Notes: generated by a model from the sequence alone, not told the origin. A DNA stretch of 64,000 nt from Inediibacterium massiliense (GCF_001282725.1 NZ_LN876583.1:168610-232609), one strand, 5' to 3'; positions 54,215 through 63,587 are shown, counted from the first letter of the stretch. Made by a program: numbers and translations.

Positions 54215-55066
54215 TTATTCTAAAATCTTAAACTTATCTGCTAATGATTGTGTCATTCTATCAATAATAATTGCAATTACTACAATAGCCAGTCCTGCTT
54301 CTGTTCCTTTGGCAATATCTAGTCTGTTAATGGAGAGAAGTACTTGTTCTCCAAGTCCTCTTGCTCCGATCATAGATGCCACTACCACCATAGACATGGC
54401 CATCATAGTTGTTTGATTGACTCCAGTCATAATGGTTGGAAGAGCTTGAGGAAGTTCTACTTTAAACAGAATTTGCATAGGGCTCGATCCAAAGGAATGA
54501 GCAGCTTCTACCATCTCTTTAGATACATTTCTAATGGCAAGATTGGTAAGACGAATAATAGGAGCTACTGCATAAATAGTAGTTGCAAATACCCCTGGAA
54601 CTTTTCCAAGTCCAAATAACATACTTGCAGGAATTAAATATACAAAGGTTGGCATAGTCTGCATTCCATCTAATATAGGCCTCATGATCATTTCTATCTT
54701 TTCACTATAGGCCATCCATATGCCTAATGGAATTCCAATGAGTAAAGAAATGATGACAGACGTTAAAACTACTGCAAGAGTAGACATCATAAGCTCCCAA
54801 AGCCCAAATGTTCCTATCAAAAACAACATGGCTCCATATATGATTCCTGATGAGAGTTTTTTCATGCGCCACCCTAGGATAAAAACTGCCAATATGACAA
54901 ACCACCAAGGTAACCATTGTAAAAAGATTTCTACTTTCATTAAAAACCATAAAATACTTTCTTTGATGGTATCAAAAAATGTTCCATAATTTTGAATTAG
55001 ATATTTTACAAATTTATCTACATACTTTCCAATTTCAATTCTTAATGTATTAGGAAATGAATTCAT
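54215..55066 (-). CDS. opuAB: glycine betaine/proline ABC transporter permease
   Basis: 283 residues with about six or seven membrane helices. The EAA-like loop EAAHSFGSSPMQILFKVELP and GVNQTTMMAMSMVVVASMIG are characteristic of ProW/OpuAB. Confidence 0.92.
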   Translation of the reverse strand: MNSFPNTLRIEIGKYVDKFVKYLIQNYGTFFDTIKESILWFLMKVEIFLQWLPWWFVILAVFILGWRMKKLSSGIIYGAMLFLIGTFGLWELMMSTLAVVLTSVIISLLIGIPLGIWMAYSEKIEMIMRPILDGMQTMPTFVYLIPASMLFGLGKVPGVFATTIYAVAPIIRLTNLAIRNVSKEMVEAAHSFGSSPMQILFKVELPQALPTIMTGVNQTTMMAMSMVVVASMIGARGLGEQVLLSINRLDIAKGTEAGLAIVVIAIIIDRMTQSLADKFKILE

Positions 55067-55082
55067 TCATTTCACCTCTTTT

Positions 55083-56108
55083 CTATTTTACTGCATCTTT
55101 TACTTTGTTTGCCACTTCATCAGATACCCACTTTGTCCATATCTCTTCATGTTCCTTTATAAACCATTTTGCAGCCTCGTCCGCCTCTACTTCATTGTCT
55201 TGCATAAAAGCTAAAGCATCGCTGGTAATTTTGCTGCTTGTTTTATATTGTTTCAAAAATTCCACTACATCTGGGGCTTTCTTCTCTAAAGTTTTATTTG
55301 CGGCAATGCTTACTTTTACTGGGGGGAAAGCACACGCATAACCTTTGTCCCATAATTTTTCATCATAAGACACATCTTCTAAAAGTGTCATATCATATTT
55401 TCCCGTAATCCAAGTAGGTTCCCAATAATATCCAACCCATGGTTCTCCTTTTTCATAAGCTGCTGCAATAGAAGAAGCTAGCGCTGAATCAGAACCTGGA
55501 CTAAAATAAATGTATTCTTTATCTAATCCATAGGTCTTAATTTTTTCTCTCATAATCTTGTCTACATCCCATCCTGGAATGGCACCATATATTCTTCCCT
55601 TTGAAGGGTCTTCTTCATCCTTAAAAACCTTAGGGTATTTTAAAAGGTCTTGTACAGATTTTAAATCTGGCGTTATAGGTTTGATTCCTCTTTCCTTGTC
55701 TCCTTTGATCATATACGTAGGTACATAAAACCCTTGTGCATTATCATCATAATTTATAGATAATTCAACAATATCTCCACTTTCTATAGCCTCATCATAA
55801 TCAGATAAAAGAGTACTCCAACCTTCCATATAGATGTCTATATCTCCTCTTCTAAGTCCTGTAAAGGTTGCCGGCGTTGACCCTCTTGTAATATCTGTCT
55901 TGTATCCAAATCCATTTTCAATAATTATTTTTGCTACTTCATTATGAAAGGTAAAACTATCCCACCCTGCATCTCCTAAAATTAATTTTGGTTTTTCATT
56001 TGCTCCTTCACTTTGTCCTCCTCCACAAGCTGTTAGTCCAATCATAGAAAAAGCTATAACCAGAATCATGAAAATTTTAAAATTCTTTTCTTTTCTCAGA
56101 AAATTCAT
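55083..56108 (-). CDS. opuAC: glycine betaine-binding lipoprotein
   Basis: 341 residues. Lipobox LTACGG (Cys28), then an OpuAC-type binding domain with GWDSFTFHNEVAKII, YMEGWSTLL and VGYYWEPTWI, whose aromatic residues form the betaine cage. First gene of the operon, so the 430-bp region upstream should hold its promoter. Confidence 0.93.
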   Translation of the reverse strand: MNFLRKEKNFKIFMILVIAFSMIGLTACGGGQSEGANEKPKLILGDAGWDSFTFHNEVAKIIIENGFGYKTDITRGSTPATFTGLRRGDIDIYMEGWSTLLSDYDEAIESGDIVELSINYDDNAQGFYVPTYMIKGDKERGIKPITPDLKSVQDLLKYPKVFKDEEDPSKGRIYGAIPGWDVDKIMREKIKTYGLDKEYIYFSPGSDSALASSIAAAYEKGEPWVGYYWEPTWITGKYDMTLLEDVSYDEKLWDKGYACAFPPVKVSIAANKTLEKKAPDVVEFLKQYKTSSKITSDALAFMQDNEVEADEAAKWFIKEHEEIWTKWVSDEVANKVKDAVK

Positions 56109-56538
56109 CTTATCATATTCCTCCCTTGTATTTTTGAATTCTATATATTAAATTATTATAATCAATTTTTCTTTATCTCAAACTACCTATCCTCAATTAG
56201 AGAATAATACGTACTACAAAAACGCCAACTTTTTTTAAAAATGGCATAACAACTTTACATCTTGATTAGAAAATTCGAGTATTCCTATGAAAACTTTTCT
56301 TGTTTGGTAATTATGATAGGTTTTGTAGGCATTTCTATAAATCATTTAATAGACAAGATTTTTAGATAATCATACACAAGTGTGTATGTTTATATACGAA
56401 ATTTTATATATTAGTATTTCAATGTCTCATAGTATATCATAAAAATAAAGCGTTGTCAAAATTATCTAAAACATACCATTTATTTTCCTACTAAAAAATG
56501 GTATAATAAATCAAATCTTTTGTATGGAGTGATGATGA
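56109..56538. other. intergenic region upstream of opuAC
   Basis: 430 bp, AT-rich, no reading frame seen. The notable element is the 18-bp inverted repeat at 56371-56388. No conserved riboswitch recognised. Confidence 0.6.
56371..56388. promoter_or_regulatory. inverted repeat, possible operator
   Basis: CATACACA/TGTGTATG arms separated by AG. It lies between opuAC and the divergent gene at 56539. No known consensus recognised. Confidence 0.35.
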
Positions 56539-56925
56539 ATGGAGGTTAGAATTTCTTTAGGGGATCTAGGGATTTTCTTTTTAGGAGGGGCATTTTTCAT
56601 TTTACTTATTTATGGGATTATCCTCTTAAAAAACTTGAATGATACATTAAATATGGTAAAAAAAGTAATAGGAAATAATGAACAAAACATTGATCAAGTT
56701 TTAGAAGAAGCACCTTCTATCGCAAAGAATATTGAAAGCTTAAGTCATGATCTTTCTCATAATGTAAAAGCTGCGCAAAGTACATTTGATCAAATTTTAG
56801 GTACTACAGAAATAGCCGCTTCTAAGGTTTCAGATCATACAGATCTATTATCTAGTCTCATGGGAATAGTTCAGGCCATTTATACTATTAAAGAATTTTT
56901 TGAATCAAAAAAAAGAGGACTTTAA
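56539..56925 (+). CDS. membrane-anchored coiled-coil protein (DUF948-like)
   Basis: 128 residues: one N-terminal membrane helix (about 11-30) and a long amphipathic region (about 33-105) with heptad character, giving a coiled-coil tail. Composition and layout resemble DUF948 proteins. Convergent with the HD-domain gene; an inverted repeat (56924-56957) spans both stop codons. Confidence 0.7.
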   Translation: MEVRISLGDLGIFFLGGAFFILLIYGIILLKNLNDTLNMVKKVIGNNEQNIDQVLEEAPSIAKNIESLSHDLSHNVKAAQSTFDQILGTTEIAASKVSDHTDLLSSLMGIVQAIYTIKEFFESKKRGL

Positions 56926-56935
56926 GAGAAGAAAA

Positions 56936-58039
56936 TCAAGATAACTTTTCTTCTCTTTGTGATTCTTTTTGAACACATCTTTTTATATATTCTAATACTC
57001 TTTCTCTCTGAGGAGGTAATTCTCCAAAAAATATTTCTTTTCTTAAAGCTTCTAAAATCATTTCTCTCTTTTCTCTGCATATATTTTTAAAATTTGTTTT
57101 AATATCTTCTGGTGTCAATAAATCTTTTAGGGCTTGTACTTCTTTGAATCTAGTCAAATAACTATTTGCAAGATACTCTACATGAATTTTATACATACCC
57201 ATTTCTTCATCTGGATGAAGAAGTTTTCTTGTGGCAACCACATCAGAAAGTCCTATAAGTAAAATATCTAACACTTCTTCTCCTAGCTTTTTAAATAAAT
57301 CATAGGTTGCTCTTCCACTTACATCATTTCTTTTGTAAAGATTTAAAGTCCACATATGTTCTCTTACCATTTTGCAAAGATATTTTTTAGATGCTAAAGG
57401 CAATTGAAATCGGTTTGCTATATTTTCCATCATTTCTGTTCCCACTACTTCATGTCCTATAAATCTTGTTTTTCCTCTTTTGTCAATCCATTTTGCCCTA
57501 GGCTTTCCTATATCATGAAATAATGCTCCTAACTTTAATAGCTGCATTCTTGTATGCCCACCAGGTAAAATTTCTTTGATATGCTCCTCATAAGCTTTTC
57601 CTATATATCCTTCAAAATATCCTTTTTCATAAATAATTTTTTCTATTTCTTTTAAAGTATATAAAGAATGGTCCCATGCATCTACTACATGATAATCACA
57701 TTTTCCTACATTTTTCATAGGTAGAATTTCTGGAAATATATATTCAAATAAATTGAATTCTTCATCCATCATTTTAAAATATTCATAAGTATCTTTTTCC
57801 TTTAAGATCTCAAAAATTTCAAAAGCGATCTCATTCCCTGCTACTTTTTGTATCTCTTTTGCATTTTCTCTAATAAAAGTAGTCGTCTTTTCGTCTAAAG
57901 AAAGATCATATTGACTCATGAGACGTACAGCCTGTAATAGGCAAATAGGGTTTTCCTTACATATTTGAGGATCTATTATAGAAAGTATTTTCCTTTGATC
58001 ATCTTTTATTAAAAAAAAAAGATTATTGAAAGTATTCAC
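56936..58039 (-). CDS. HD-domain protein related to CCA-adding enzyme, lacking the nucleotidyltransferase head
   Basis: 367 residues from a GTG at 58039 behind AGGGGGTG; the TTG at 58057 has no site. Residues 20-85 look like the RNA-binding neck of bacterial CCA-adding enzymes (ICLLQAVRLMSQYDLSLDEKT). An HD domain with FHDIGKPRAKW and HEVVGTEMM follows. The N-terminal GxxDxD nucleotidyltransferase motif is missing, so it cannot add CCA. Phosphohydrolase activity or RNA binding is possible. Confidence 0.75.
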   Translation of the reverse strand: MNTFNNLFFLIKDDQRKILSIIDPQICKENPICLLQAVRLMSQYDLSLDEKTTTFIRENAKEIQKVAGNEIAFEIFEILKEKDTYEYFKMMDEEFNLFEYIFPEILPMKNVGKCDYHVVDAWDHSLYTLKEIEKIIYEKGYFEGYIGKAYEEHIKEILPGGHTRMQLLKLGALFHDIGKPRAKWIDKRGKTRFIGHEVVGTEMMENIANRFQLPLASKKYLCKMVREHMWTLNLYKRNDVSGRATYDLFKKLGEEVLDILLIGLSDVVATRKLLHPDEEMGMYKIHVEYLANSYLTRFKEVQALKDLLTPEDIKTNFKNICREKREMILEALRKEIFFGELPPQRERVLEYIKRCVQKESQREEKLS

Positions 58040-58216
58040 TGTATCCACCCCCTGCAATTATTCGGCAATTTTCGTTCTTATCTATCATATTAAATATTAT
58101 ACCCATACATGTCAATGTTAGTTTGGTATTTTCTTTATATAATTAAATTTATATTTCTTCACAATTTTCAAAATATTACTTTTTTGTTTATATGCCCTTT
58201 TTTTTAAAAATTTAGG

Positions 58217-58245
58217 TTGACTTTTATTTACAGTTTTGGTACTAT
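58217..58245 (+). promoter_or_regulatory. promoter of abrB
   Basis: TTGACT and TACTAT with 17-nt spacing, about 50 bp before the ATG. Confidence 0.6.
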
Positions 58246-58295
58246 TTAATTACAGCAAATTATGTCGAAAATTGTTGAAGAGAGGAAGTTGAAAA

Positions 58296-58532
58296 ATGAA
58301 ATCAACAGGTATTGTAAGAAAAGTAGATGAGTTAGGTAGAGTGGTTCTTCCAATAGAATTAAGAAGAACTTTAAACATCAAAGAAAAAGACGCTTTAGAA
58401 ATTTTTGTCGATGGAGATCAAATCATTTTAAAGAAATACGAACCAGCTTGTATATTCTGTGGTCAAGCAAAAGATGTTCATAATTTTAAAGGAAAAAATA
58501 TTTGCCCAGCCTGTATTGAAGAACTAAAGTAA
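58296..58532 (+). CDS. abrB: AbrB-family transition-state regulator
   Basis: 78 residues. N-terminal swapped-hairpin DNA-binding domain with GIVRKVDELGRVVLPIELRR, typical of AbrB/SpoVT. The C-terminus has CIFCGQ and CPACI, a small zinc-ribbon pair found in clostridial AbrB. AbrB-type proteins hold back stationary-phase and sporulation genes. In Bacillus abrB also lies near metS and yabB, consistent with the surrounding gene order. Confidence 0.9.
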   Translation: MKSTGIVRKVDELGRVVLPIELRRTLNIKEKDALEIFVDGDQIILKKYEPACIFCGQAKDVHNFKGKNICPACIEELK

Positions 58533-58535
58533 ATG

Positions 58536-58575
58536 ATAAAATTCGCATGTTAATCTCTTAACATGCGAATTTTAT
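58536..58575. terminator. bidirectional terminator
   Basis: 18-bp stem around TTCGCATGTTAA with loop TCTC, between convergent abrB and trmN6-like genes. Confidence 0.9.
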
Positions 58576-59318
58576 TTTTCTCTTTCATATATTTGATGAA
58601 TTTCTTCTGTATACGTACCATCCTCATTGTATACATACAAAGGATCCATAAACTTTAGTTCAGATCTTCCATATTTGACACACTCTATTAAAAAAATATT
58701 TGGCTTTTTATTTTTATTGGGATGAATAAATCTAATTTTTTTAGGCTCTAATCTATATTTTCTACATAAATAGATAATATCTACCAATCTATGAGGTCTA
58801 TGAATCATATAAAAGTGTCCTCGATCCTTTAAAAGCTTGAATGCTTTAGAAATAATATCTTCTAATGTACATTTTACCTCATGTCTTGAGATAGCTTTTT
58901 TGCTTTCTGGATTGATCAGTCCTGCTCCTGCATTCATATATGGAGGGTTTGAAGTAACTGCATCAAAGGAATAAGCTTCTGTACACTCCAGTATGTCATT
59001 TAGATCTTTATGTATAATTTTTACTCGATCCTCTATTTTATTTAACTTTACACTTCTATTTGCCATATCTGCTACTTCTTGTTGTATTTCAACTCCTAAA
59101 ATTTCTTTTGCATCTGTCTTTCCAGATAAAAGTATTGGGATAATTCCAGTTCCTGTTCCTAAATCTATGACTCTCCATCCTTTTTTGATTTCACAAAAAT
59201 TACTAAGAAGTACTGCATCTATTCCAAAACAAAAACCTTCTGGATTTTGTATAAGCCTTAGTCCTCTACATTGTAAATCATCTACTCTTTCATATTCTTT
59301 TATCAATTCTTCTTTCAT
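58572..59318 (-). CDS. tRNA1(Val) adenine N6-methyltransferase-like (YabB/TrmN6)
   Basis: 248 residues. SAM-binding motif VIDLGTGTGIIPILL and catalytic SNPPYMNAG of N6-adenine methyltransferases. In Firmicutes this gene (yabB) sits between ricT and abrB, as here. It likely modifies A37 of a tRNA. Confidence 0.88.
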   Translation of the reverse strand: MKEELIKEYERVDDLQCRGLRLIQNPEGFCFGIDAVLLSNFCEIKKGWRVIDLGTGTGIIPILLSGKTDAKEILGVEIQQEVADMANRSVKLNKIEDRVKIIHKDLNDILECTEAYSFDAVTSNPPYMNAGAGLINPESKKAISRHEVKCTLEDIISKAFKLLKDRGHFYMIHRPHRLVDIIYLCRKYRLEPKKIRFIHPNKNKKPNIFLIECVKYGRSELKFMDPLYVYNEDGTYTEEIHQIYEREK

Positions 59319-59329
59319 TTCTATCTCTC

Positions 59330-59890
59330 CTACTTATTCTGTCTCGCTTTTTCGATTTTTTGTATCATTTCTTCTTTGTCCATTACTTCCCAAGAAAAAT
59401 CAGTAATCTTTCCTTTTTCATCTATTATATAAGTGAAAGGATATTTCCTTACCTTATATCCTATAGCTACATCTCCATTTATATCAAAAAGTACTGGAAA
59501 TGTATATCCCTTTTCATCTAAAAAAGCATTTACTTCTTCCATATCTTTTTTCTCAGCAGCTAATACATTGACTGCCAATGTAACTACATCATCTTTTTCA
59601 TATTTTTCATATACTTGCTGCAAATCCTTTAATTCTTTTACAGCATTAGGAGATTTTGTAGTAAAAAAATTAATCAAAACTACTTTTTCTTTTAAATCCG
59701 AAAGTCTAATTTCATTTCCTTCTCGATCTAAAAGGGTAAAATCATATGCTTGTTCTCCTACATATACCTCTGATTTTTTTGTGGTTTCTTCTTTTTTAAT
59801 ACTTTCTACTTCTTTCATATCTTTTAGGCATCCACTCATGGATAAACAGATTCCTAGGACCATACCAATCCATATCGATTTTTTTATCAT
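59330..59890 (-). CDS. TlpA/ResA-like lipoprotein without redox cysteines
   Basis: 186 residues; lipobox MSGC (Cys21) and a redoxin fold (about 45-186) with AYDFTLLDREGNEIRLSDLK. The WCxxC active site is replaced by FFTTKSPNAV (about 75-84), so it has no thiol chemistry. Apart from Cys14 in the signal peptide and the lipid-bearing Cys21 there is none. It may bind a ligand or heme precursor instead. Confidence 0.83.
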   Translation of the reverse strand: MIKKSIWIGMVLGICLSMSGCLKDMKEVESIKKEETTKKSEVYVGEQAYDFTLLDREGNEIRLSDLKEKVVLINFFTTKSPNAVKELKDLQQVYEKYEKDDVVTLAVNVLAAEKKDMEEVNAFLDEKGYTFPVLFDINGDVAIGYKVRKYPFTYIIDEKGKITDFSWEVMDKEEMIQKIEKARQNK

Positions 59891-59953
59891 ATTTTCGCCT
59901 CCTTATATTTTATATGAAGGAAAATATACATATATTCTATGAAAATAGCATAG

Positions 59954-59979
59954 AAAAAGCCCCGGATGAGGGACTTTTT
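59954..59979 (-). terminator. terminator after the ferredoxin gene
   Basis: AAAAAGTCCC/GGGGCTTTTT stem on the minus strand with one mismatch and a 6-nt loop, then T run. Confidence 0.75.
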
Positions 59980-60148
59980 ATTCAGGTCTTGGTGCATCTA
60001 CAGGACATACATTGGCACAAGCTCCGCAATCAATACATCCTGATGCATCAATTACATATTTATCATCACCTGCACTAATAACACTCACAGGACATTCAGG
60101 CTCACATGCACCACAACTGATACATGCTTCTGTGATTATATATGCCAT
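59978..60148 (-). CDS. 2[4Fe-4S] ferredoxin
   Basis: 56 residues from the ATG at 60148, 8 nt behind GGAGG. Two CxxCxxCxxxCP motifs (CISCGACEPECP and CIDCGACANVCP). Typical low-potential clostridial ferredoxin, 55-56 aa. It lies between ricT and the TlpA-like gene, an extra gene in the otherwise conserved order. Confidence 0.95.
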   Translation of the reverse strand: MAYIITEACISCGACEPECPVSVISAGDDKYVIDASGCIDCGACANVCPVDAPRPE

Positions 60149-60213
60149 ACATTTCACCTCCAAATATAGTGAAAAATCTATTCCTAAGTAAGTATATCCT
60201 AACCTTGCTTTTC

Positions 60214-61116
60214 TTATTCTTCTAGATGCTTAAGAGACTCTTCTATATCTTCTGTTTCTGCTTCTCCTCTTTGACAACAACAAGAATGTATTCTTTGTAT
60301 CACCTTTTTATCATATATGGTTAAATCATCACTTAGTTTGTCTTCTTTTTCTGGTCTTTCTTCTATAATGAGTCTCACTTTTACACATTCTAATAATACA
60401 TTATTATCTACTACAATACCTTTTCCATCTGGAGTAATTACTTTTTCTCCTATCTCTGGAAGATTTTCTCGTAGACATTGATAAGTATCATGCTCATATT
60501 TTAAACAACACATAAGCCTTCCACAAATTCCTGATATTTTTGTAGGATTTAAAGATAAATTTTGCTCCTTTGCCATTTTTATAGACACAGGTTCAAAATC
60601 CCCAAGCCAATTGGCACAACAAAGACCTCTCCCACAAGGACCCAATCCTCCGATCATCTTTGCTTCATCTCTTACTCCTATTTGTCTTAATTCTATACGA
60701 GTTTTAAAGACTGCAGCCAAATCTTTTACTAACTCTCTAAAATCTACTCTTCCATCTGCAGTAAAATAAAAGATTACTTTGTTGTTATCAAAAGTATACT
60801 CTACATCAATAAGCTTCATATCCAATTTATGAAGGATTATTTTTTCAAGACAAATTTCAAAAGCTGCCTTCTCTTTTTCTATATTTTGCTGATTTTGTAT
60901 CTCATCTTCTAATGTAGCTACTCGAATTACTTTCTTTAAAGGTGCTACAATATCTTCCTCTAGAATTTCTTTGGGTCCTACAACCACTTCTCCAAACTCT
61001 ATTCCTCTAGCAGTCTCTACAATTGCATTTTGTCCTTTTTGTATTTGTACTTCATCAGGATCAAAATAATAAATTTTCCCTGCTTTTTTAAATCGTATTC
61101 CTACAACAGTTACCAT
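60214..61116 (-). CDS. ricT: RicT/YaaT (PSP1 domain) regulator subunit
   Basis: 300 residues. PSP1 domain with Cys clusters GGLGPCGRGLCCANW and ICGRLMCCLKYE, and a C-terminal CCC. In Bacillus RicT, with RicA and RicF, binds Fe-S clusters and helps RNase Y and Spo0A phosphorelay. It follows holB by 1 nt. Confidence 0.93.
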   Translation of the reverse strand: MVTVVGIRFKKAGKIYYFDPDEVQIQKGQNAIVETARGIEFGEVVVGPKEILEEDIVAPLKKVIRVATLEDEIQNQQNIEKEKAAFEICLEKIILHKLDMKLIDVEYTFDNNKVIFYFTADGRVDFRELVKDLAAVFKTRIELRQIGVRDEAKMIGGLGPCGRGLCCANWLGDFEPVSIKMAKEQNLSLNPTKISGICGRLMCCLKYEHDTYQCLRENLPEIGEKVITPDGKGIVVDNNVLLECVKVRLIIEERPEKEDKLSDDLTIYDKKVIQRIHSCCCQRGEAETEDIEESLKHLEE

Positions 61117-61117
61117 T

Positions 61118-62098
61118 TTATACCTCCTGCATAGCTAAAAGCATCATTTCTATAGCTAATTGAAAATTTACATTTGCTTTTATATCATTCTTTGTTTTTT
61201 CTATGATTTTTATCACATCAATTATCTTTTCATGAGATAAATCCCGTATATGATCTTTTAAAATTTCCTTTTGATCCAAGTTAATCAAAAATTTATCTGA
61301 ATCAGTCTGAGAAAATAAAAGCATATCTCTATACCAAAAGATCATAAAATCTAGTATTTCATCTATATATTCTTTATGTTCCTTAAAAAATTCAAACATT
61401 TCAAAGGGATCCAAAGGATCTTTTTGAAGTAATTTTCCAATGATCTTGATAATTTCTTCTCTTCTTCTTTGAAATCCTTCTGATTCTTTTAAATTAATGG
61501 CCTTCCCTAAAATTCCATCAGAAAAAATAGCCATAATTCTTGCTTCTTGAAGATTTAGACCATATTTATTTTTTAAAATTTCTTCAATATATTTCTGTCC
61601 TACTTTATCTAATTTAATCATTTGACAACGAGACCTTATGGTAGGTAAAAGAATATTTGCATTTGTACTCATCAAAATAATCATCCCATATTCAGGAGGT
61701 TCTTCTAATGTTTTTAGTAATCTATTTTGAGCACTTGTAGTCATTGTATCTGCTTCTTTAATAAAATAAATCTTTTTATCAGATTCATAAGGCTTTTTAT
61801 ATAGATCCTGTTGAAATTCTTCAATTTGATGATTTTTAATGCTTTTTCCCTCAGGCTCAATCACTTTTATATCAGGATGATTATGTGTATTTACTTTTAT
61901 ACATGAGCTGCATTGATCACAAGCATCTCCAACTATATTTTCACATAAAATCCCTTTGGCAAAAGCTTGTGCCAATGTATTTTTCCCAATTCCTTTTGGT
62001 CCTTCAAATATATAAGCATGGGCAATTTTATTTTGGTGAATAGCATTTTTAAAATATTTTATAATTTTTTCTTGACCTGCAATCTCTTTAAAACTCAT
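61118..62098 (-). CDS. holB: DNA polymerase III delta' subunit
   Basis: 326 residues. AAA+ clamp-loader fold with GPKGIGKNTLAQAFAK (P-loop), zinc Cys set CDQCSSC, and sensor region TTSAQNRLLKTLEEPP. Part of the clamp loader that places the beta sliding clamp. Confidence 0.94.
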   Translation of the reverse strand: MSFKEIAGQEKIIKYFKNAIHQNKIAHAYIFEGPKGIGKNTLAQAFAKGILCENIVGDACDQCSSCIKVNTHNHPDIKVIEPEGKSIKNHQIEEFQQDLYKKPYESDKKIYFIKEADTMTTSAQNRLLKTLEEPPEYGMIILMSTNANILLPTIRSRCQMIKLDKVGQKYIEEILKNKYGLNLQEARIMAIFSDGILGKAINLKESEGFQRRREEIIKIIGKLLQKDPLDPFEMFEFFKEHKEYIDEILDFMIFWYRDMLLFSQTDSDKFLINLDQKEILKDHIRDLSHEKIIDVIKIIEKTKNDIKANVNFQLAIEMMLLAMQEV

Positions 62099-62112
62099 TT
62101 TTATTCCCCTTG

Positions 62113-62442
62113 CTATGCTTTTTCAAATTGCTCTACATCTACTACGAATATAGTAGCCCCTCCTACTTGTACTTCTACTGGATGACCTACAAATATTCCT
62201 GCATTTCCCATAATCGGAGTAGGAGCTGGAGCCATTTCTTTGCGGCTTTTACATTTTTCTTTAATAATATCAATCACTTGACTGACTTTTTCTTTCTCTA
62301 CTCCTACCAATATAGTTGTATTACCTGATCTTAAAAAACCTCCAGTTGAAGATAGCTTTGTCACTCTATATCCCTCTTGTGTTAATTTTTTTACTAAATG
62401 CGGAGCATCCTCATCATGAATAATTGCAATAATTAATTTCAT
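62113..62442 (-). CDS. darA: cyclic di-AMP receptor DarA (YaaQ)
   Basis: 109 residues, PII-like fold. MKLIIAIIHDEDAPHLVKKL and STGGFLRSGNTTILVG are the YaaQ/PstA hallmarks. It binds cyclic di-AMP; downstream targets vary. Between tmk and holB as in Bacillus. Confidence 0.92.
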   Translation of the reverse strand: MKLIIAIIHDEDAPHLVKKLTQEGYRVTKLSSTGGFLRSGNTTILVGVEKEKVSQVIDIIKEKCKSRKEMAPAPTPIMGNAGIFVGHPVEVQVGGATIFVVDVEQFEKA

Positions 62443-62466
62443 AGATTTTCTCCCCTTCCTAAAAAT

Positions 62467-63144
62467 TTATATTTTAGAAACAATCATCTTATAAATTTCT
62501 TCGTGAATTTCTTCTATAGATTTTAAAGCATTCTCTTTCATACAATTAATTTTATTCCAATGATAATATTCACAAACCCATAATGCATTTTTATACGTTT
62601 TTTGAAGATATTTTGCATCTCTTTCATGAATATCCTTTTTTAATTCTCCTGTTATTTTATTGGATCTATTTTTCATCAAATCAATACTTGTTTGAATATC
62701 CACATCTAAAAAAAGTACTTCATTTGGAATGGGCAGCTTCATTTTAATAAATTCTAAATCCCAAAGCCAATCTAAAAAAACTTTTTTGTCTTCTATTTTT
62801 TCAAATTTTGAAGCTTGATGAACCATATTAGATGTAGTATATCGATCAGCGATCACAATGCCTCCATCTTCTAGAAATTCTTTCCACTCCATTCTATAGG
62901 AAGCAAATCGATCTACAGCATAAAATGTTGAAGCTGTATAAGGATTTACATCATCTGGCTTTTGTCCAAAATCTCCATTTAAATACATTTTGACTAATGC
63001 AGACGAATCACTATCATAATTAGGAAAAGTGATCTTTTTCACTTTTACTTTCTCTTCTAATAATCTTTTGTATATTTTTTCTGACTGCGTTGCTTTACCG
63101 CTTGCATCTACTCCTGATTCTATTACAAATAATTTCCCGTTCAC
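62467..63144 (-). CDS. tmk: thymidylate kinase (variant P-loop)
   Basis: 225 residues; GTG start 6 nt behind GGAGG. The P-loop is ESGVDASGKATQ rather than the common EGIDGSGKST, and DRYTTSNMVHQASK is the DR[YF] motif region. It makes dTDP from dTMP. Its place before darA and holB supports tmk; the variant P-loop is shared by a distinct clostridial subgroup as I recall. Confidence 0.85.
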   Translation of the reverse strand: MNGKLFVIESGVDASGKATQSEKIYKRLLEEKVKVKKITFPNYDSDSSALVKMYLNGDFGQKPDDVNPYTASTFYAVDRFASYRMEWKEFLEDGGIVIADRYTTSNMVHQASKFEKIEDKKVFLDWLWDLEFIKMKLPIPNEVLFLDVDIQTSIDLMKNRSNKITGELKKDIHERDAKYLQKTYKNALWVCEYYHWNKINCMKENALKSIEEIHEEIYKMIVSKI

Positions 63145-63224
63145 CCTAGTCCTCCTGTAGCTTATCTATATTCTTTTTATTATTGTATCATATATCGTAT
63201 CATAATTTCCTTAAAAATAGAAAA

Positions 63225-63246
63225 GCCATTAACATTTGTTAATGAC
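63225..63246 (-). terminator. terminator after gin
   Basis: Stem GCCATTAAC/GTTAATGAC with ATTT loop, T run on the minus strand. Confidence 0.7.
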
Positions 63247-63248
63247 CT

Positions 63249-63437
63249 CTACATTGAAATTAAAAATTTATGCCACATTTTCTTAAATAGAATATTATAA
63301 TATTCATATTCTAAATCATCCTCTTTAATCTTTGTAATTTTTTGTTCACATTCTCTGCATATGTATTCATCTAAAAAATTTATATACTCTATCGTTTCCT
63401 CTTTACAAGTATAACAACGAACTCTTTGTGGATGCAT
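63249..63437 (-). CDS. sigma-G inhibitor Gin (CsfB-like)
   Basis: 62 residues. Two zinc-binding pairs CYTC and CREC, and the family opening HPQRVRCYTCKEETIEY. Gin binds and holds sigma-G inactive until late forespore stage. In Bacillus csfB begins the same conserved cluster upstream of tmk. Confidence 0.82.
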   Translation of the reverse strand: MHPQRVRCYTCKEETIEYINFLDEYICRECEQKITKIKEDDLEYEYYNILFKKMWHKFLISM

Positions 63438-63551
63438 AAGCTCACCAACCTTTTTATTCTCATTATGAACCTATATTTATTATTATATTCACAGAGAAGA
63501 TGTCTCGTTATACTTTTTTTTATTCATTTATTTTCTAAAATTATCCACAAC

Positions 63552-63587
63552 TTATTCATTTATATAATTTCCTAAAAAGTAAAAAAA
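63552..63587. repeat. short repeat, second copy of the 33894 sequence
   Basis: 27 identical bases (begins TTATTCATTTATATAATTTC) are shared with 33894-33920. Both copies lie in intergenic DNA. Confidence 0.6.

Noticed and set aside
56924-56957. Terminator between the DUF948-like and HD genes
   Set aside because: The AAGAGAAGAAAA inverted repeat is real but lacks a clean T run on either strand and overlaps coding sequence on both sides.
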